NCBI GenBank assembly: GCA_018302885.1
Contig: JAGVZC010000011.1
Coordinates: 1-20,690 of the forward strand
Length of the DNA stretch: 20,690 nt
Direction of reading: 5' to 3'
Source: Candidatus Woesearchaeota archaeon
GTDB taxonomy: Archaea > Nanobdellota > Nanobdellia > SCGC-AAA011-G17 > GW2011-AR20
In this document: one piece after another, positions 1 to 8,834 of the stretch
Layout: each line of letters opens with the position of its first letter
How positions within the stretch are numbered: the stretch's first letter is position 1
Program-made: the position numbers and the translations under genes
Notes under the pieces: generated by a model
The model's input: only the letters and a program-made list of their open reading frames with translations
Told to the model about the DNA's origin: nothing
Databases searched by the model: none

Positions 1-2030
<2,030 letters not shown>

Positions 2031-2034
2031 TATG

Positions 2035-2071
2035 AAAAATATTATTGACATCGACCCAAACTAATATTTTT
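2035..2071 (-). other. Hairpin just upstream of the 23S 5' end (possible pre-23S processing structure)
   Basis: Positions 2035-2044 and 2062-2071 are perfect reverse complements (AAAAATATTA / TAATATTTTT) around a 17-nt loop. The hairpin sits between tRNA-Ala and the conserved start of 23S. It may help define the mature 23S 5' end. The usual pre-23S processing stem would need the 3' flank of 23S, which lies outside the window, so the role is an inference. Confidence 0.4.
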
Positions 2072-2093
2072 GAGCCTCATTAAATAAATACTA

Positions 2094-2191
2094 TGGACCT
2101 GTCGGGAATTTCAATAATTTTTCTGAAATTATTTTTGAACCCGAAACCCCCGCCTTGCAAGGGCGATGCTCTACCGTTGAGCTACAGGCCC
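2094..2191 (-). tRNA. tRNA-Ala (UGC) with a 26-nt T-loop intron
   Basis: The 5' half folds with no mismatch: acceptor GGGCCUG (2191-2185), D-arm GCUC/GAGC with a 7-nt loop, anticodon stem with one U-G pair, and loop CUUGCAA giving anticodon UGC at 2159-2157. The acceptor contains the alanine identity pair G3:U70. The T-stem UCGGG (2144-2140) pairs fully with CCCGA (2106-2102), but 33 nt lie between the two arms instead of 7. Removing 26 nt (2108-2133) restores a perfect T-loop, UUCAAAU, and a 72-nt tRNA with discriminator A (2094). CCA is not encoded. It lies in the 16S-23S spacer, the usual place for tRNA-Ala in many archaea. Confidence 0.93.
2108..2133 (-). other. tRNA intron at position 59/60 in a strict bulge-helix-bulge motif
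   Basis: The precursor folds as follows: the 5-bp T-stem; a 3-nt bulge AUU (2109-2107); a 4-bp central helix UUCA (2139-2136) with UGAA (2113-2110); a 3-nt bulge AAA (2135-2133); a 7-bp inner helix; and a 5-nt loop CAGAA. Cutting after the second nucleotide of each bulge, as archaeal splicing endonuclease does, removes exactly 26 nt and leaves a normal 7-nt T-loop. The exact agreement of geometry and product supports a true intron rather than a damaged tRNA. Confidence 0.88.
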
Positions 2192-2199
2192 ATATTACA

Positions 2200-2225
2200 G
2201 ATGTACGGATTCTGATTTGTGAGAT
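2200..2225 (-). other. Pre-16S processing stem, 3' half (spacer)
   Basis: This pairs with 3742-3768 in the leader. On the minus strand the paired blocks are ATCTCACA (2225-2218) with TGTGGGAT, AATC (2217-2214) with GATT, and AATCCGTACATC (2211-2200) with GATGTATGGATT. A 2-nt bulge (AG) lies here and a 3-nt bulge (AAA) in the leader, on opposite sides of a 4-bp helix. This is the bulge-helix-bulge substrate of splicing endonuclease used in archaeal pre-rRNA maturation. Confidence 0.85.
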
Positions 2226-2240
2226 ATTAATATAATAAAA

Positions 2241-3707
<1,467 letters not shown>

Positions 3708-3830
3708 TTTTCAAGATTTTCTTAATTAGGAATTTATTATTATCCCACATTTAATCAATCCATACATCATTATACTTAATTATTTATTAAGTATTCACTT
3801 TCAGAAGATAAATCTTCTACATGTAGATGT
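3708..3830 (-). other. rRNA operon leader (5' external spacer)
   Basis: This is the stretch between the predicted start site (about 3828) and the 16S 5' end. It has no open frame. Near the start site lie a 12-bp palindrome TCTACATGTAGA (3816-3827) and an overlapping hairpin, AGAAGAT/ATCTTCT (3803-3818). It also holds the 5' half of the pre-16S processing stem at 3742-3768. The rest of the gap up to 3933 contains only the two back-to-back promoters. Confidence 0.7.
3742..3768 (-). other. Pre-16S processing stem, 5' half (leader)
   Basis: On the minus strand the blocks are GATGTATGGATT (3768-3757), GATT (3756-3753), unpaired AAA (3752-3750) and TGTGGGAT (3749-3742). They pair with the 16S-tRNA spacer at 2200-2225 over 24 base pairs with two G-U pairs. 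This brings both ends of 16S together in a bulge-helix-bulge fold. Confidence 0.85.
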
Positions 3831-3849
3831 AATTCCTGTTTTTAATTAA

Positions 3850-3857
3850 TATATAAA
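3850..3857 (-). promoter_or_regulatory. TATA box of the rRNA operon
   Basis: TTTATATA on the minus strand, placing the start site near 3828 and giving a leader of about 120 nt before 16S. Confidence 0.65.
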
Positions 3858-3905
3858 GTTTACTGTTGCTTTTTTTATTGTTGCATAAATGAAATTTAGA
3901 AAGGT

Positions 3906-3913
3906 TTTTTAAC
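3906..3913 (+). promoter_or_regulatory. Probable TATA box of cmk-trxB
   Basis: A weak TTTTTAAC centred 24.5 nt before the cmk ATG. The spacing matches the other leaderless genes here, but the sequence is poorer. Confidence 0.4.
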
Positions 3914-3933
3914 ATAATAAAACTGATTTTTAT

Positions 3934-4476
3934 ATGAAAATCACTATTTCTGGAACTCCTGGAAGCGGAAAAAGCGTTGTTGGCAAATATATCTCTAAAA
4001 AATTGAGATTGAAATATTATGGTGTTGGGGAGTTAATGAGAAAATTTGCAAAGAAAAATAAAATTGATCTTATAGAGCTTTCAGAGTTATTGAATAAAAA
4101 CAATAAACTGGATAAAAATTTTAATGAGGATATCAAAAAATTCAATAGAAAGGATAATTTTGTTCTGGACTCAAGATTGGGCTTTTTGTTTATAACCAAG
4201 GGAATACACCTTTTTCTTGATGCTGATCTGGATTTAAGGGCAAAAAGAATCTTCAAAGATAAAAGAAAACTTGAGAATTTTAAAACCATTGATGGCGTGA
4301 AAAAAGAAATTAGGGAAAGGCTATTGATGGAAAGACAAAGATTTAAAAAATTGTACAATGTTGATTTCACTGATTTAAGGCATTACGACCTTGTTATTGA
4401 TACGACAGGGATGAATGTCAATATAATTTCAAATATTATTTTGAAATATTTGAAAAATAATAAAATTATAAGATGA
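3934..4476 (+). CDS. cmk: Cytidylate kinase, archaeal type
   Basis: A 180-residue P-loop NMP kinase that transfers phosphate from ATP to CMP or dCMP in pyrimidine nucleotide salvage. The Walker A loop GTPGSGKS spans residues 7-14 right after the first beta-strand, as in archaeal Cmk. The segment VGELMRKFA (31-39) matches the family's GEIFRELA, and LDSRL (78-82) matches the L(E/D)SRLA motif that follows the NMP-binding region. The ATG lies about 25 nt from a weak TATA box without a Shine-Dalgarno, so the message is probably leaderless. Its last 4 nt overlap the trxB start (ATGA), which suggests a two-gene operon with translational coupling. An uncharacterised adenylate-kinase-like role cannot be excluded, but the residues fit Cmk best. 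Confidence 0.85.
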   Translation: MKITISGTPGSGKSVVGKYISKKLRLKYYGVGELMRKFAKKNKIDLIELSELLNKNNKLDKNFNEDIKKFNRKDNFVLDSRLGFLFITKGIHLFLDADLDLRAKRIFKDKRKLENFKTIDGVKKEIRERLLMERQRFKKLYNVDFTDLRHYDLVIDTTGMNVNIISNIILKYLKNNKIIR

Positions 4477-5366
4477 TATACGACACTTTGATTTTGGGGG
4501 GAGGGCCTGGTGGCTACACTGCAGCAATTTATTCTATCAGGTATAATATGAAATGTCTTGTTATTGCCAAGGAGCCTGGCGGAGTCATGAATGAAGCCTA
4601 TAAAGTTGAAAATTATCCTGGTTTTCCTTCAATATCTGGCATAGAACTTATGGATAAGATCAGGGAACATGTAAATAAACTGGGCGTGGAAGTAAAGCAG
4701 GAAGAGATAAAAGAAATCATCAAAACTAAATCAGGATTTAAAGTTATGACCAATAAATCAGAATATGAATCCAAGACCCTAATAGTAACCATAGGGGCAG
4801 AGCACAGGAAATTAAATGTTCCAGGTGAAAAAGAATTCAGCAAAATGGGTGTTAGCTATTGCTATACCTGTGATGGTCCTTTTTACAGAAACAAGAAAGT
4901 TATTGTTGTTGGCGGCGGAGATGCTGCAGCACAGGCTGTTTTATTGTTAAGCTCCTACAATAATGACGTTACTTTGCTATACAGAAGTGTTGTTCGGGCA
5001 GAACCTGCGTATCAGAATCAGATGAAGAAATCAAAAAATGTTAAATTAGTAAAAGGTGAAATATTAAAGATTAACGGTAAGAATAAAGTTGAAGGGGTTA
5101 CATTAAAAAACAATGAGGAATTAAAAGTCGATGGCATTTTTGTTGAAGTTGGCTCAGAACCAAATTTAGGCATGTTTAAAAATATTAAATTTGAAATGGA
5201 AGGGCCGTATATTAAAGTGAATAGGAATATGGAGACAAGCGTCAGGGGAATATTTGCTGCAGGTGATGTCTCTAATTCTGTCTTTAGGCAGGCAGTTACT
5301 GCTGCTGGCGATGGAAGCATAGCATCATACACTGCCTATAAATATCTGAAGAACAATAATTTATAA
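4473..5366 (+). CDS. trxB: Thioredoxin reductase
   Basis: A 297-residue flavoprotein disulfide reductase that uses NAD(P)H to reduce thioredoxin or a glutaredoxin-like partner in the cytosol. The FAD-binding GGGPGG is at residues 9-14, the redox-active CYTC at 130-133 (within CYTCDG), and the dinucleotide-binding GGGDAA at 147-152. The C-terminal FAD motif GIFAAGD lies near residue 260. Length and order are typical of low-molecular-weight TrxB. It starts inside the cmk stop codon. It ends 8 bp short of the convergent 5S gene, so the two transcripts must terminate against each other. No thioredoxin gene is seen nearby. Confidence 0.95.
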   Translation: MIYDTLILGGGPGGYTAAIYSIRYNMKCLVIAKEPGGVMNEAYKVENYPGFPSISGIELMDKIREHVNKLGVEVKQEEIKEIIKTKSGFKVMTNKSEYESKTLIVTIGAEHRKLNVPGEKEFSKMGVSYCYTCDGPFYRNKKVIVVGGGDAAAQAVLLLSSYNNDVTLLYRSVVRAEPAYQNQMKKSKNVKLVKGEILKINGKNKVEGVTLKNNEELKVDGIFVEVGSEPNLGMFKNIKFEMEGPYIKVNRNMETSVRGIFAAGDVSNSVFRQAVTAAGDGSIASYTAYKYLKNNNL

Positions 5367-5372
5367 TAAAAA
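5362..5372 (-). terminator. T-run after 5S rRNA
   Basis: Directly after the 5S 3' end the minus strand reads TTTTTATTATA, an archaeal-type oligo-T terminator. It overlaps the last codons of trxB on the other strand. Confidence 0.5.
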
Positions 5373-5374
5373 GG

Positions 5375-5489
5375 TGAACGACTTTCCAGGCTTCCCGCAT
5401 TGAAATGCAGTACCACACAGGAACGGAAGCTGTCTTAACTTCTGTGTTCGAAATGAGAACAGGTGTATCCCAGCCCCTATGATCGTTCA
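5375..5489 (-). rRNA. rrf: 5S ribosomal RNA, detached from the rRNA operon
   Basis: The minus strand gives a 115-nt 5S rRNA. The terminal helix UGAACGA/UCGUUCA pairs its two ends. The conserved loop region reads CATTTCGAACACAGAAGTTAAG, matching the universal CCGAACxCAGAAGUxAAG. It is about 1.7 kb upstream of the 16S gene instead of following 23S. A perfect TTTATAAA box (5510-5517) is centred about 24.5 nt from its 5' end, so transcription likely starts at or within a base or two of the mature end. Confidence 0.93.
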
Positions 5490-5509
5490 GAATTTAGTTA
5501 TAATTTTCT

Positions 5510-5517
5510 TTTATAAA
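5510..5517 (-). promoter_or_regulatory. TATA box of 5S rRNA
   Basis: TTTATAAA centred 24.5 nt upstream of the mature 5S 5' end on the minus strand. Confidence 0.7.
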
Positions 5518-5530
5518 CCTTTTGGAAATA

Positions 5531-5538
5531 TTTATTAA
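5531..5538 (+). promoter_or_regulatory. TATA box of the ZIP transporter gene
   Basis: TTTATTAA centred 26.5 nt before the ATG at 5561. No Shine-Dalgarno is present, so the message is probably leaderless. Confidence 0.6.
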
Positions 5539-5560
5539 GTGCTAATCTAAATTTTTTTTT

Positions 5561-6289
5561 ATGTTATTATGGATTTTAGGAAGCACATTCATTATAAGCC
5601 TGATATCCCTGATTGGTGTTTTTTTATTGGGCATTAAAGATAAATTTATGAAAAAAATTATTTTGTTGCTTGTTGGCTTGTCTGCAGGAAGTTTCATCGG
5701 GGATGCATTCCTTCATTTATTGCCTGAAGCTGTTGAGTTTGATAATTATATCATATACATTTACCTGATACTCGGTTTTTGCTTGTTTTTTATTATAGAA
5801 AGAATTCTGCATTGGCATCATTGCCACAAGGGAAATTGCGATGTTCATACTTTTACCCATATGAGCTTAATTGGTGACGGCATTCATAATTTTATAGACG
5901 GGCTTATAATTGCCGGGAGTTTTTTAGTTAATATTCCTTTAGGCATTTCAACTTCTATAGCGATATTGTTTCATGAGATTCCCCAGGAGATTGGTGATTT
6001 TGGGGTTTTGATTCATGGCGGTTTTTCAAAATTCAGAGCCATTTTGTTTAATTTCATCTCTGCAGTCACTGCTATGATTGGCGGTTTGGTTGGTTATTTC
6101 ATTTTTTCATTCTTTGATGCCGGAATATTTTTATTGCCTTTTGCAGCAGGAGGATTTATTTATATCGGTGCCTCCGACTTGATTCCTGAACTTCATAAGG
6201 AAAAAAACCTTAAGAAATCATTCCTGTCTTTCTTATCCTTCCTGACTGGAATTTGTCTTATGATCTTATTGAGAATTATTTTTGAATAA
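5561..6289 (+). CDS. ZIP-family metal transporter
   Basis: A 242-residue membrane protein of the ZIP (zinc/iron permease) family that imports divalent metals, most often zinc. The sequence is almost entirely hydrophobic helices. The two signature metal-binding helices are visible: HNFIDG (109-114) in TM4 and HEIPQE (138-143) in TM5. An early HLLPE (52-56) and a His/Cys-rich cytosolic loop between residues 84 and 100 (HWHHCHKGNCDVH) may sense or collect metal. It is on the short side for a ZIP but ends with a complete C-terminal helix. It has its own TATA box, diverges from 5S, and is followed by A-rich then T-rich sequence. Substrate specificity cannot be told from sequence. Confidence 0.92.
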   Translation: MLLWILGSTFIISLISLIGVFLLGIKDKFMKKIILLLVGLSAGSFIGDAFLHLLPEAVEFDNYIIYIYLILGFCLFFIIERILHWHHCHKGNCDVHTFTHMSLIGDGIHNFIDGLIIAGSFLVNIPLGISTSIAILFHEIPQEIGDFGVLIHGGFSKFRAILFNFISAVTAMIGGLVGYFIFSFFDAGIFLLPFAAGGFIYIGASDLIPELHKEKNLKKSFLSFLSFLTGICLMILLRIIFE

Positions 6290-6309
6290 AAAAAAGAAAA
6301 AAAATAAAA
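6288..6309 (-). terminator. T-run after the 15-residue micro-gene
   Basis: The minus strand after the micro-gene stop is TTTTATTTTTTTTCTTTTTT, a strong oligo-T tract ending at the convergent ZIP gene. Confidence 0.45.
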
Positions 6310-6315
6310 TGAGAA

Positions 6316-6363
6316 TTATCTTTTCTTCTTTGCTTTTTTTGCTTTTCCTTTTTTCTTAGCCAT
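6316..6363 (-). CDS. Lysine-rich 15-residue micro-protein
   Basis: A short frame encodes MAKKKGKAKKAKKKR followed by TAA: nine lysines and one arginine in 15 residues. It has the parts of a real gene. GGGGTGA (6377-6371), complementary to the 16S anti-Shine-Dalgarno, lies 7 nt before the ATG. A TTTAAATA-type TATA box lies at 6411-6420, and an oligo-T tract follows the stop. I do not recognise a family. Such a basic peptide could bind rRNA or DNA, as tiny ribosomal proteins such as eL41 do, but that is an inference. The main alternative is that the opposite strand's T-rich sequence is simply the transcription terminator of the convergent ZIP gene. Confidence 0.55.
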   Translation of the reverse strand: MAKKKGKAKKAKKKR

Positions 6364-6370
6364 GATGATT

Positions 6371-6377
6371 TCACCCC
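6371..6377 (-). promoter_or_regulatory. Shine-Dalgarno of the micro-gene
   Basis: GGGGTGA on the minus strand, 7 nt before the ATG. The GGTGA part pairs exactly with UCACC at the 16S 3' end. Few genes here have such a site, which strengthens the case that this frame is translated. Confidence 0.6.
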
Positions 6378-6410
6378 TTTATTTTTTGTTAAATTATATA
6401 TATGTGTTTT

Positions 6411-6420
6411 AGTATTTAAA
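6411..6420 (-). promoter_or_regulatory. TATA box of the micro-gene
   Basis: TTTAAATACT on the minus strand would start transcription near 6391 and give a leader of about 28 nt that includes the Shine-Dalgarno. A second AT-rich candidate at 6393-6402 would start inside the Shine-Dalgarno and is less likely. Confidence 0.45.
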
Positions 6421-6449
6421 CCTTTTTATATCTGTGTTTTTCCGACGAG

Positions 6450-6467
6450 AAAAAAAGAAAAATAAAT
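6450..6467 (-). terminator. T-run after the lipoprotein gene
   Basis: Immediately after the stop codon the minus strand reads ATTTATTTTTCTTTTTTT, a typical archaeal oligo-T terminator. Confidence 0.55.
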
Positions 6468-7733
6468 TTAAAATTCTACTGCTTTTTTTCCTTCCAAGAC
6501 AATTGGTCTTGATGTTGCTATTCCAACTTGTTCTATTGCAAACACTCCACCTTCAGAAAGATAAACAGTGAATTCTCCATCCTTATACCTAACTTTTCCC
6601 TGATCCACCCAACCATCGTTCCCAAGTTCAAGAAGCCTGTAACTTTCTTTTTCAGGATTTTCTTTTTTAAAGTAGGAAAATGAATCATCGAATGCATTAT
6701 CATTCATTCCTATTATCTTTTCTACTTTTATACCTTGTTTTTGTGGATTTAGATATATCATCCGATTATCTCTTAATATAAAAGGAGGTTTAGCCAATAT
6801 TGGGTTTTCTTTTGTATCAAAACCAATTTTATTTCTTGTTATTACATACAACATATTTCCATCTCCAACATCTCTATATGTTAATATTCCTCTTTCATCC
6901 GTTGCTGCTTCGTCAACTGATATTATCTTTCCAGAATTTATTACCCCCAAATAAAATTTAGATTCTGGTTCAAGACCATAAATCTTTATATCCATAACAC
7001 TTGTTGCATAATCTGCAGTCCTATCTTCTAATGATCCATCGGGATTTCTTGCTTTTACTTTTGCATAATTTGGTCCTTTTTCTATATTTTTAATATCATA
7101 TCCCGCATTTACAACCAATGATTTTCCAGAGGGTAATTCTACTTCTAACCAACCATATCCTCCATCGGCTTTACCCAATATTGTTTGTACATCTTTAGAT
7201 ACAACCGCCAAATCGCCGATTAAATATTTTAATATTCCTGTTTGAACTCTGGAATTTGGAATATGCATAGGACCTTCTGGAGTGTTCATTACATCTAATG
7301 AAAGAACTATTTTATTTAATCTCTCTAATTTATTCCTTCTGTCAACTAAGTTATGCAAATTACTACTTTCATTTGTTAGGTCCATATCAATTGCAAGATT
7401 TATCATATTTGCATATTCTCTATCAATAGTAGTCACCTTCCTATCCTCATGCAATTCTTTTAAGAACCTCTGCCAATCTTTTGATTTAACTGTTTTTATT
7501 ACAGCTTCAGATTCTCTTATTGTTAATTCAGCCCCAAATCCCGCAGTAAAATCTTTTCCACCTTCCAAATCTTTTAGACGAACTTCAATTGAATCATTTT
7601 CTGCTTGTTGAATATGATATGTTGATTCTGGACCTTTGAAAATTGTTTTATATTCGCTACATCCACCCAAAATTAGTGAACCTAAACCAAAAATTGTTAA
7701 TGGCACTCTTACTGAATTCAAATCAGATGACAT
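6468..7733 (-). CDS. Orphan secreted lipoprotein, function unknown
   Basis: A 421-residue protein with a hydrophobic N-terminus ending in a lipobox, LGGC, with the acceptor cysteine at residue 25. It should be exported and lipid-anchored outside the membrane. I chose the ATG at 7733 over an in-frame ATG at 7748. The TATA-like GTTATAAA at 7754-7761 is centred 24.5 nt from 7733, and a transcript starting there would omit the earlier ATG. No family is recognised. The middle (roughly 80-160) is charged and probably helical. The rest alternates hydrophobic and polar residues with many Gly, Asp and Asn, suggesting beta-rich domains. The neighbours give no functional hint; pth2 lies upstream on the same strand but is followed by T-rich sequence. 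Confidence 0.75.
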   Translation of the reverse strand: MSSDLNSVRVPLTIFGLGSLILGGCSEYKTIFKGPESTYHIQQAENDSIEVRLKDLEGGKDFTAGFGAELTIRESEAVIKTVKSKDWQRFLKELHEDRKVTTIDREYANMINLAIDMDLTNESSNLHNLVDRRNKLERLNKIVLSLDVMNTPEGPMHIPNSRVQTGILKYLIGDLAVVSKDVQTILGKADGGYGWLEVELPSGKSLVVNAGYDIKNIEKGPNYAKVKARNPDGSLEDRTADYATSVMDIKIYGLEPESKFYLGVINSGKIISVDEAATDERGILTYRDVGDGNMLYVITRNKIGFDTKENPILAKPPFILRDNRMIYLNPQKQGIKVEKIIGMNDNAFDDSFSYFKKENPEKESYRLLELGNDGWVDQGKVRYKDGEFTVYLSEGGVFAIEQVGIATSRPIVLEGKKAVEF

Positions 7734-7753
7734 TTTTATTTCCCCCATAATTT

Positions 7754-7761
7754 GTTATAAA
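7754..7761 (-). promoter_or_regulatory. TATA box that decides the lipoprotein start
   Basis: TTTATAAC on the minus strand, 24.5 nt (centre) from the ATG at 7733 but only about 10 nt from the alternative ATG at 7748. Confidence 0.55.
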
Positions 7762-7802
7762 TATTCTTAATTAATATACATTGTGAAAATATATAAATTT
7801 TT

Positions 7803-8135
7803 CTACAACATCTTCAATTCTTTTGTTACCTTGTCTATCTTTTCTTCCTTGTCAGGGCCTATTGCAAGACATGTTATTGTTGGCATTTTGAAGAAGGTCT
7901 TTGCTGCATCTTTTATCAATGCATTTGTTAACTTATTTTCCTTTGCCAGTTTATAATATTTCAGCAGTTCTTCCCTGTCCTTTACCTTAAGAATTACCTT
8001 TTTTGTTCCCTTTCTTTTCCATTCATTTAATTTATTTGATTTCAATGCTGCCTCCAGAGATGCATGTGCACATTGCGCTATCATTTTCCCTCTTGGCATT
8101 TTCAAATCTTCCCTTACCAGAATTACCTGTTTCAT
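7803..8135 (-). CDS. pth2: Peptidyl-tRNA hydrolase, Pth2 family
   Basis: A 110-residue cytosolic enzyme that frees tRNA from prematurely released peptidyl-tRNA. The Pth2 signature is clear: KMPRGKMIAQCAHASLEA (12-29), matching the family's K(M/L)xxGKxxAQxxHAxL, and then LIKDAAKTFFK...TITCLAIGP toward the C-terminus, matching the conserved D(A)GxTxxxxxTxTxLxIGP block. Length is close to the roughly 115-residue archaeal norm. It is unrelated to the bacterial Pth fold. A perfect TTTATAAA is centred 25.5 nt before the ATG, with no Shine-Dalgarno, so it is probably leaderless. Confidence 0.95.
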   Translation of the reverse strand: MKQVILVREDLKMPRGKMIAQCAHASLEAALKSNKLNEWKRKGTKKVILKVKDREELLKYYKLAKENKLTNALIKDAAKTFFKMPTITCLAIGPDKEEKIDKVTKELKML

Positions 8136-8156
8136 GAAATTATCTGGTTTTGGATA

Positions 8157-8164
8157 TTTATAAA
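8157..8164 (-). promoter_or_regulatory. TATA box of pth2
   Basis: TTTATAAA centred 25.5 nt from the pth2 ATG. It lies only 12 bp from the TATA box of the divergent surface-protein gene. Confidence 0.7.
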
Positions 8165-8176
8165 CTTTAGGAAATT

Positions 8177-8184
8177 TTATATAA
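8177..8184 (+). promoter_or_regulatory. TATA box of the cysteine-rich surface protein
   Basis: TTTATATA centred 24.5 nt before the ATG at 8205. Confidence 0.65.
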
Positions 8185-8204
8185 TATAATCTATTTTTAT
8201 AACC

Positions 8205-8834
8205 ATGAAAAAAGGAGTGATTTTCTTATTAATGTTTTTATTAGCTGTATTTTCCGTGAGTGCTATCTACTGCGGTGATGGCGAGCTTGATGAAGGAGAA
8301 ATTTGTGATGTTGGTAAACTGAGCCATTACACATGCCTTAATTTCAGTTATGACGGAGGAGATCTGGGGTGTTTGGATGATTGCTCTGATTATGATTATG
8401 GGGAATGCTTTGGGGATGATATCTGCGGAAATGGAATTGTAGACTCTGATGAATTGTGCGACAGCGATAATATAAGAGGAAGAACCTGTGAAGATGAGGG
8501 TTATGGTAGCGGGACCTTGTCATGCTCTGTTGACTGCAACAGCTATGATATCAGCGAATGCACAGAGATTAATAAAACCGTTGATCTGAATTCTACAGGG
8601 GAAATTAATGAAACCATTGAACTTAATTTAACAGAAGAAAACTTAACTGAGACACTTGATTTAGAAGATTTGAATGTTGATAATGAAGTTGTTGATGTTC
8701 CTTCCGGCGTTGTCGGCGTTGCATCATCCGAAAGTAAAGTGATTACTTTAGGAGTCTGGTTGATTATAATAATTAGCTTGTTGGTTATTGGAGTTTTCTT
8801 TATTTGGTTGTATATTTTCAAGCTTAAGAAATAA
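8205..8834 (+). CDS. Membrane-anchored surface protein with two cysteine-rich modules
   Basis: 209 residues with a signal peptide (about 1-20), two tandem six-cysteine modules, an acidic Thr/Asn-rich stalk and a C-terminal membrane helix (about 180-204) followed by KLKK. The cysteines are at 23, 34, 44, 56, 60, 68 and at 74, 85, 95, 107, 111, 119. Both modules have the same spacing, C-x10-C-x9-C-x11-C-x3-C-x7-C, with a CG(D/N)G...GxL.C...C pattern seen in disulfide-rich repeats of bacterial and archaeal surface proteins. The stalk has several N-glycosylation sequons (NKT, NST, NET, NLT twice). The head is therefore probably held outside the cell by disulfides and may bind a ligand or another cell. 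It overlaps the convergent deoxyhypusine synthase gene by 11 bp at the stop codons. Confidence 0.8.
   Translation: MKKGVIFLLMFLLAVFSVSAIYCGDGELDEGEICDVGKLSHYTCLNFSYDGGDLGCLDDCSDYDYGECFGDDICGNGIVDSDELCDSDNIRGRTCEDEGYGSGTLSCSVDCNSYDISECTEINKTVDLNSTGEINETIELNLTEENLTETLDLEDLNVDNEVVDVPSGVVGVASSESKVITLGVWLIIIISLLVIGVFFIWLYIFKLKK

Noticed and set aside
2094..2191. tRNA-Ala as a pseudogene broken by an insertion
   Set aside because: All arms are intact and the insert has exact bulge-helix-bulge geometry that restores a normal T-loop, so an intron is the better reading.
6362..6368. ATGATGA on the plus strand as box C of a C/D guide RNA
   Set aside because: No box D (CTGA) or second box pair follows at a suitable distance. 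The sequence overlaps the start codon and leader of the micro-gene on the other strand.
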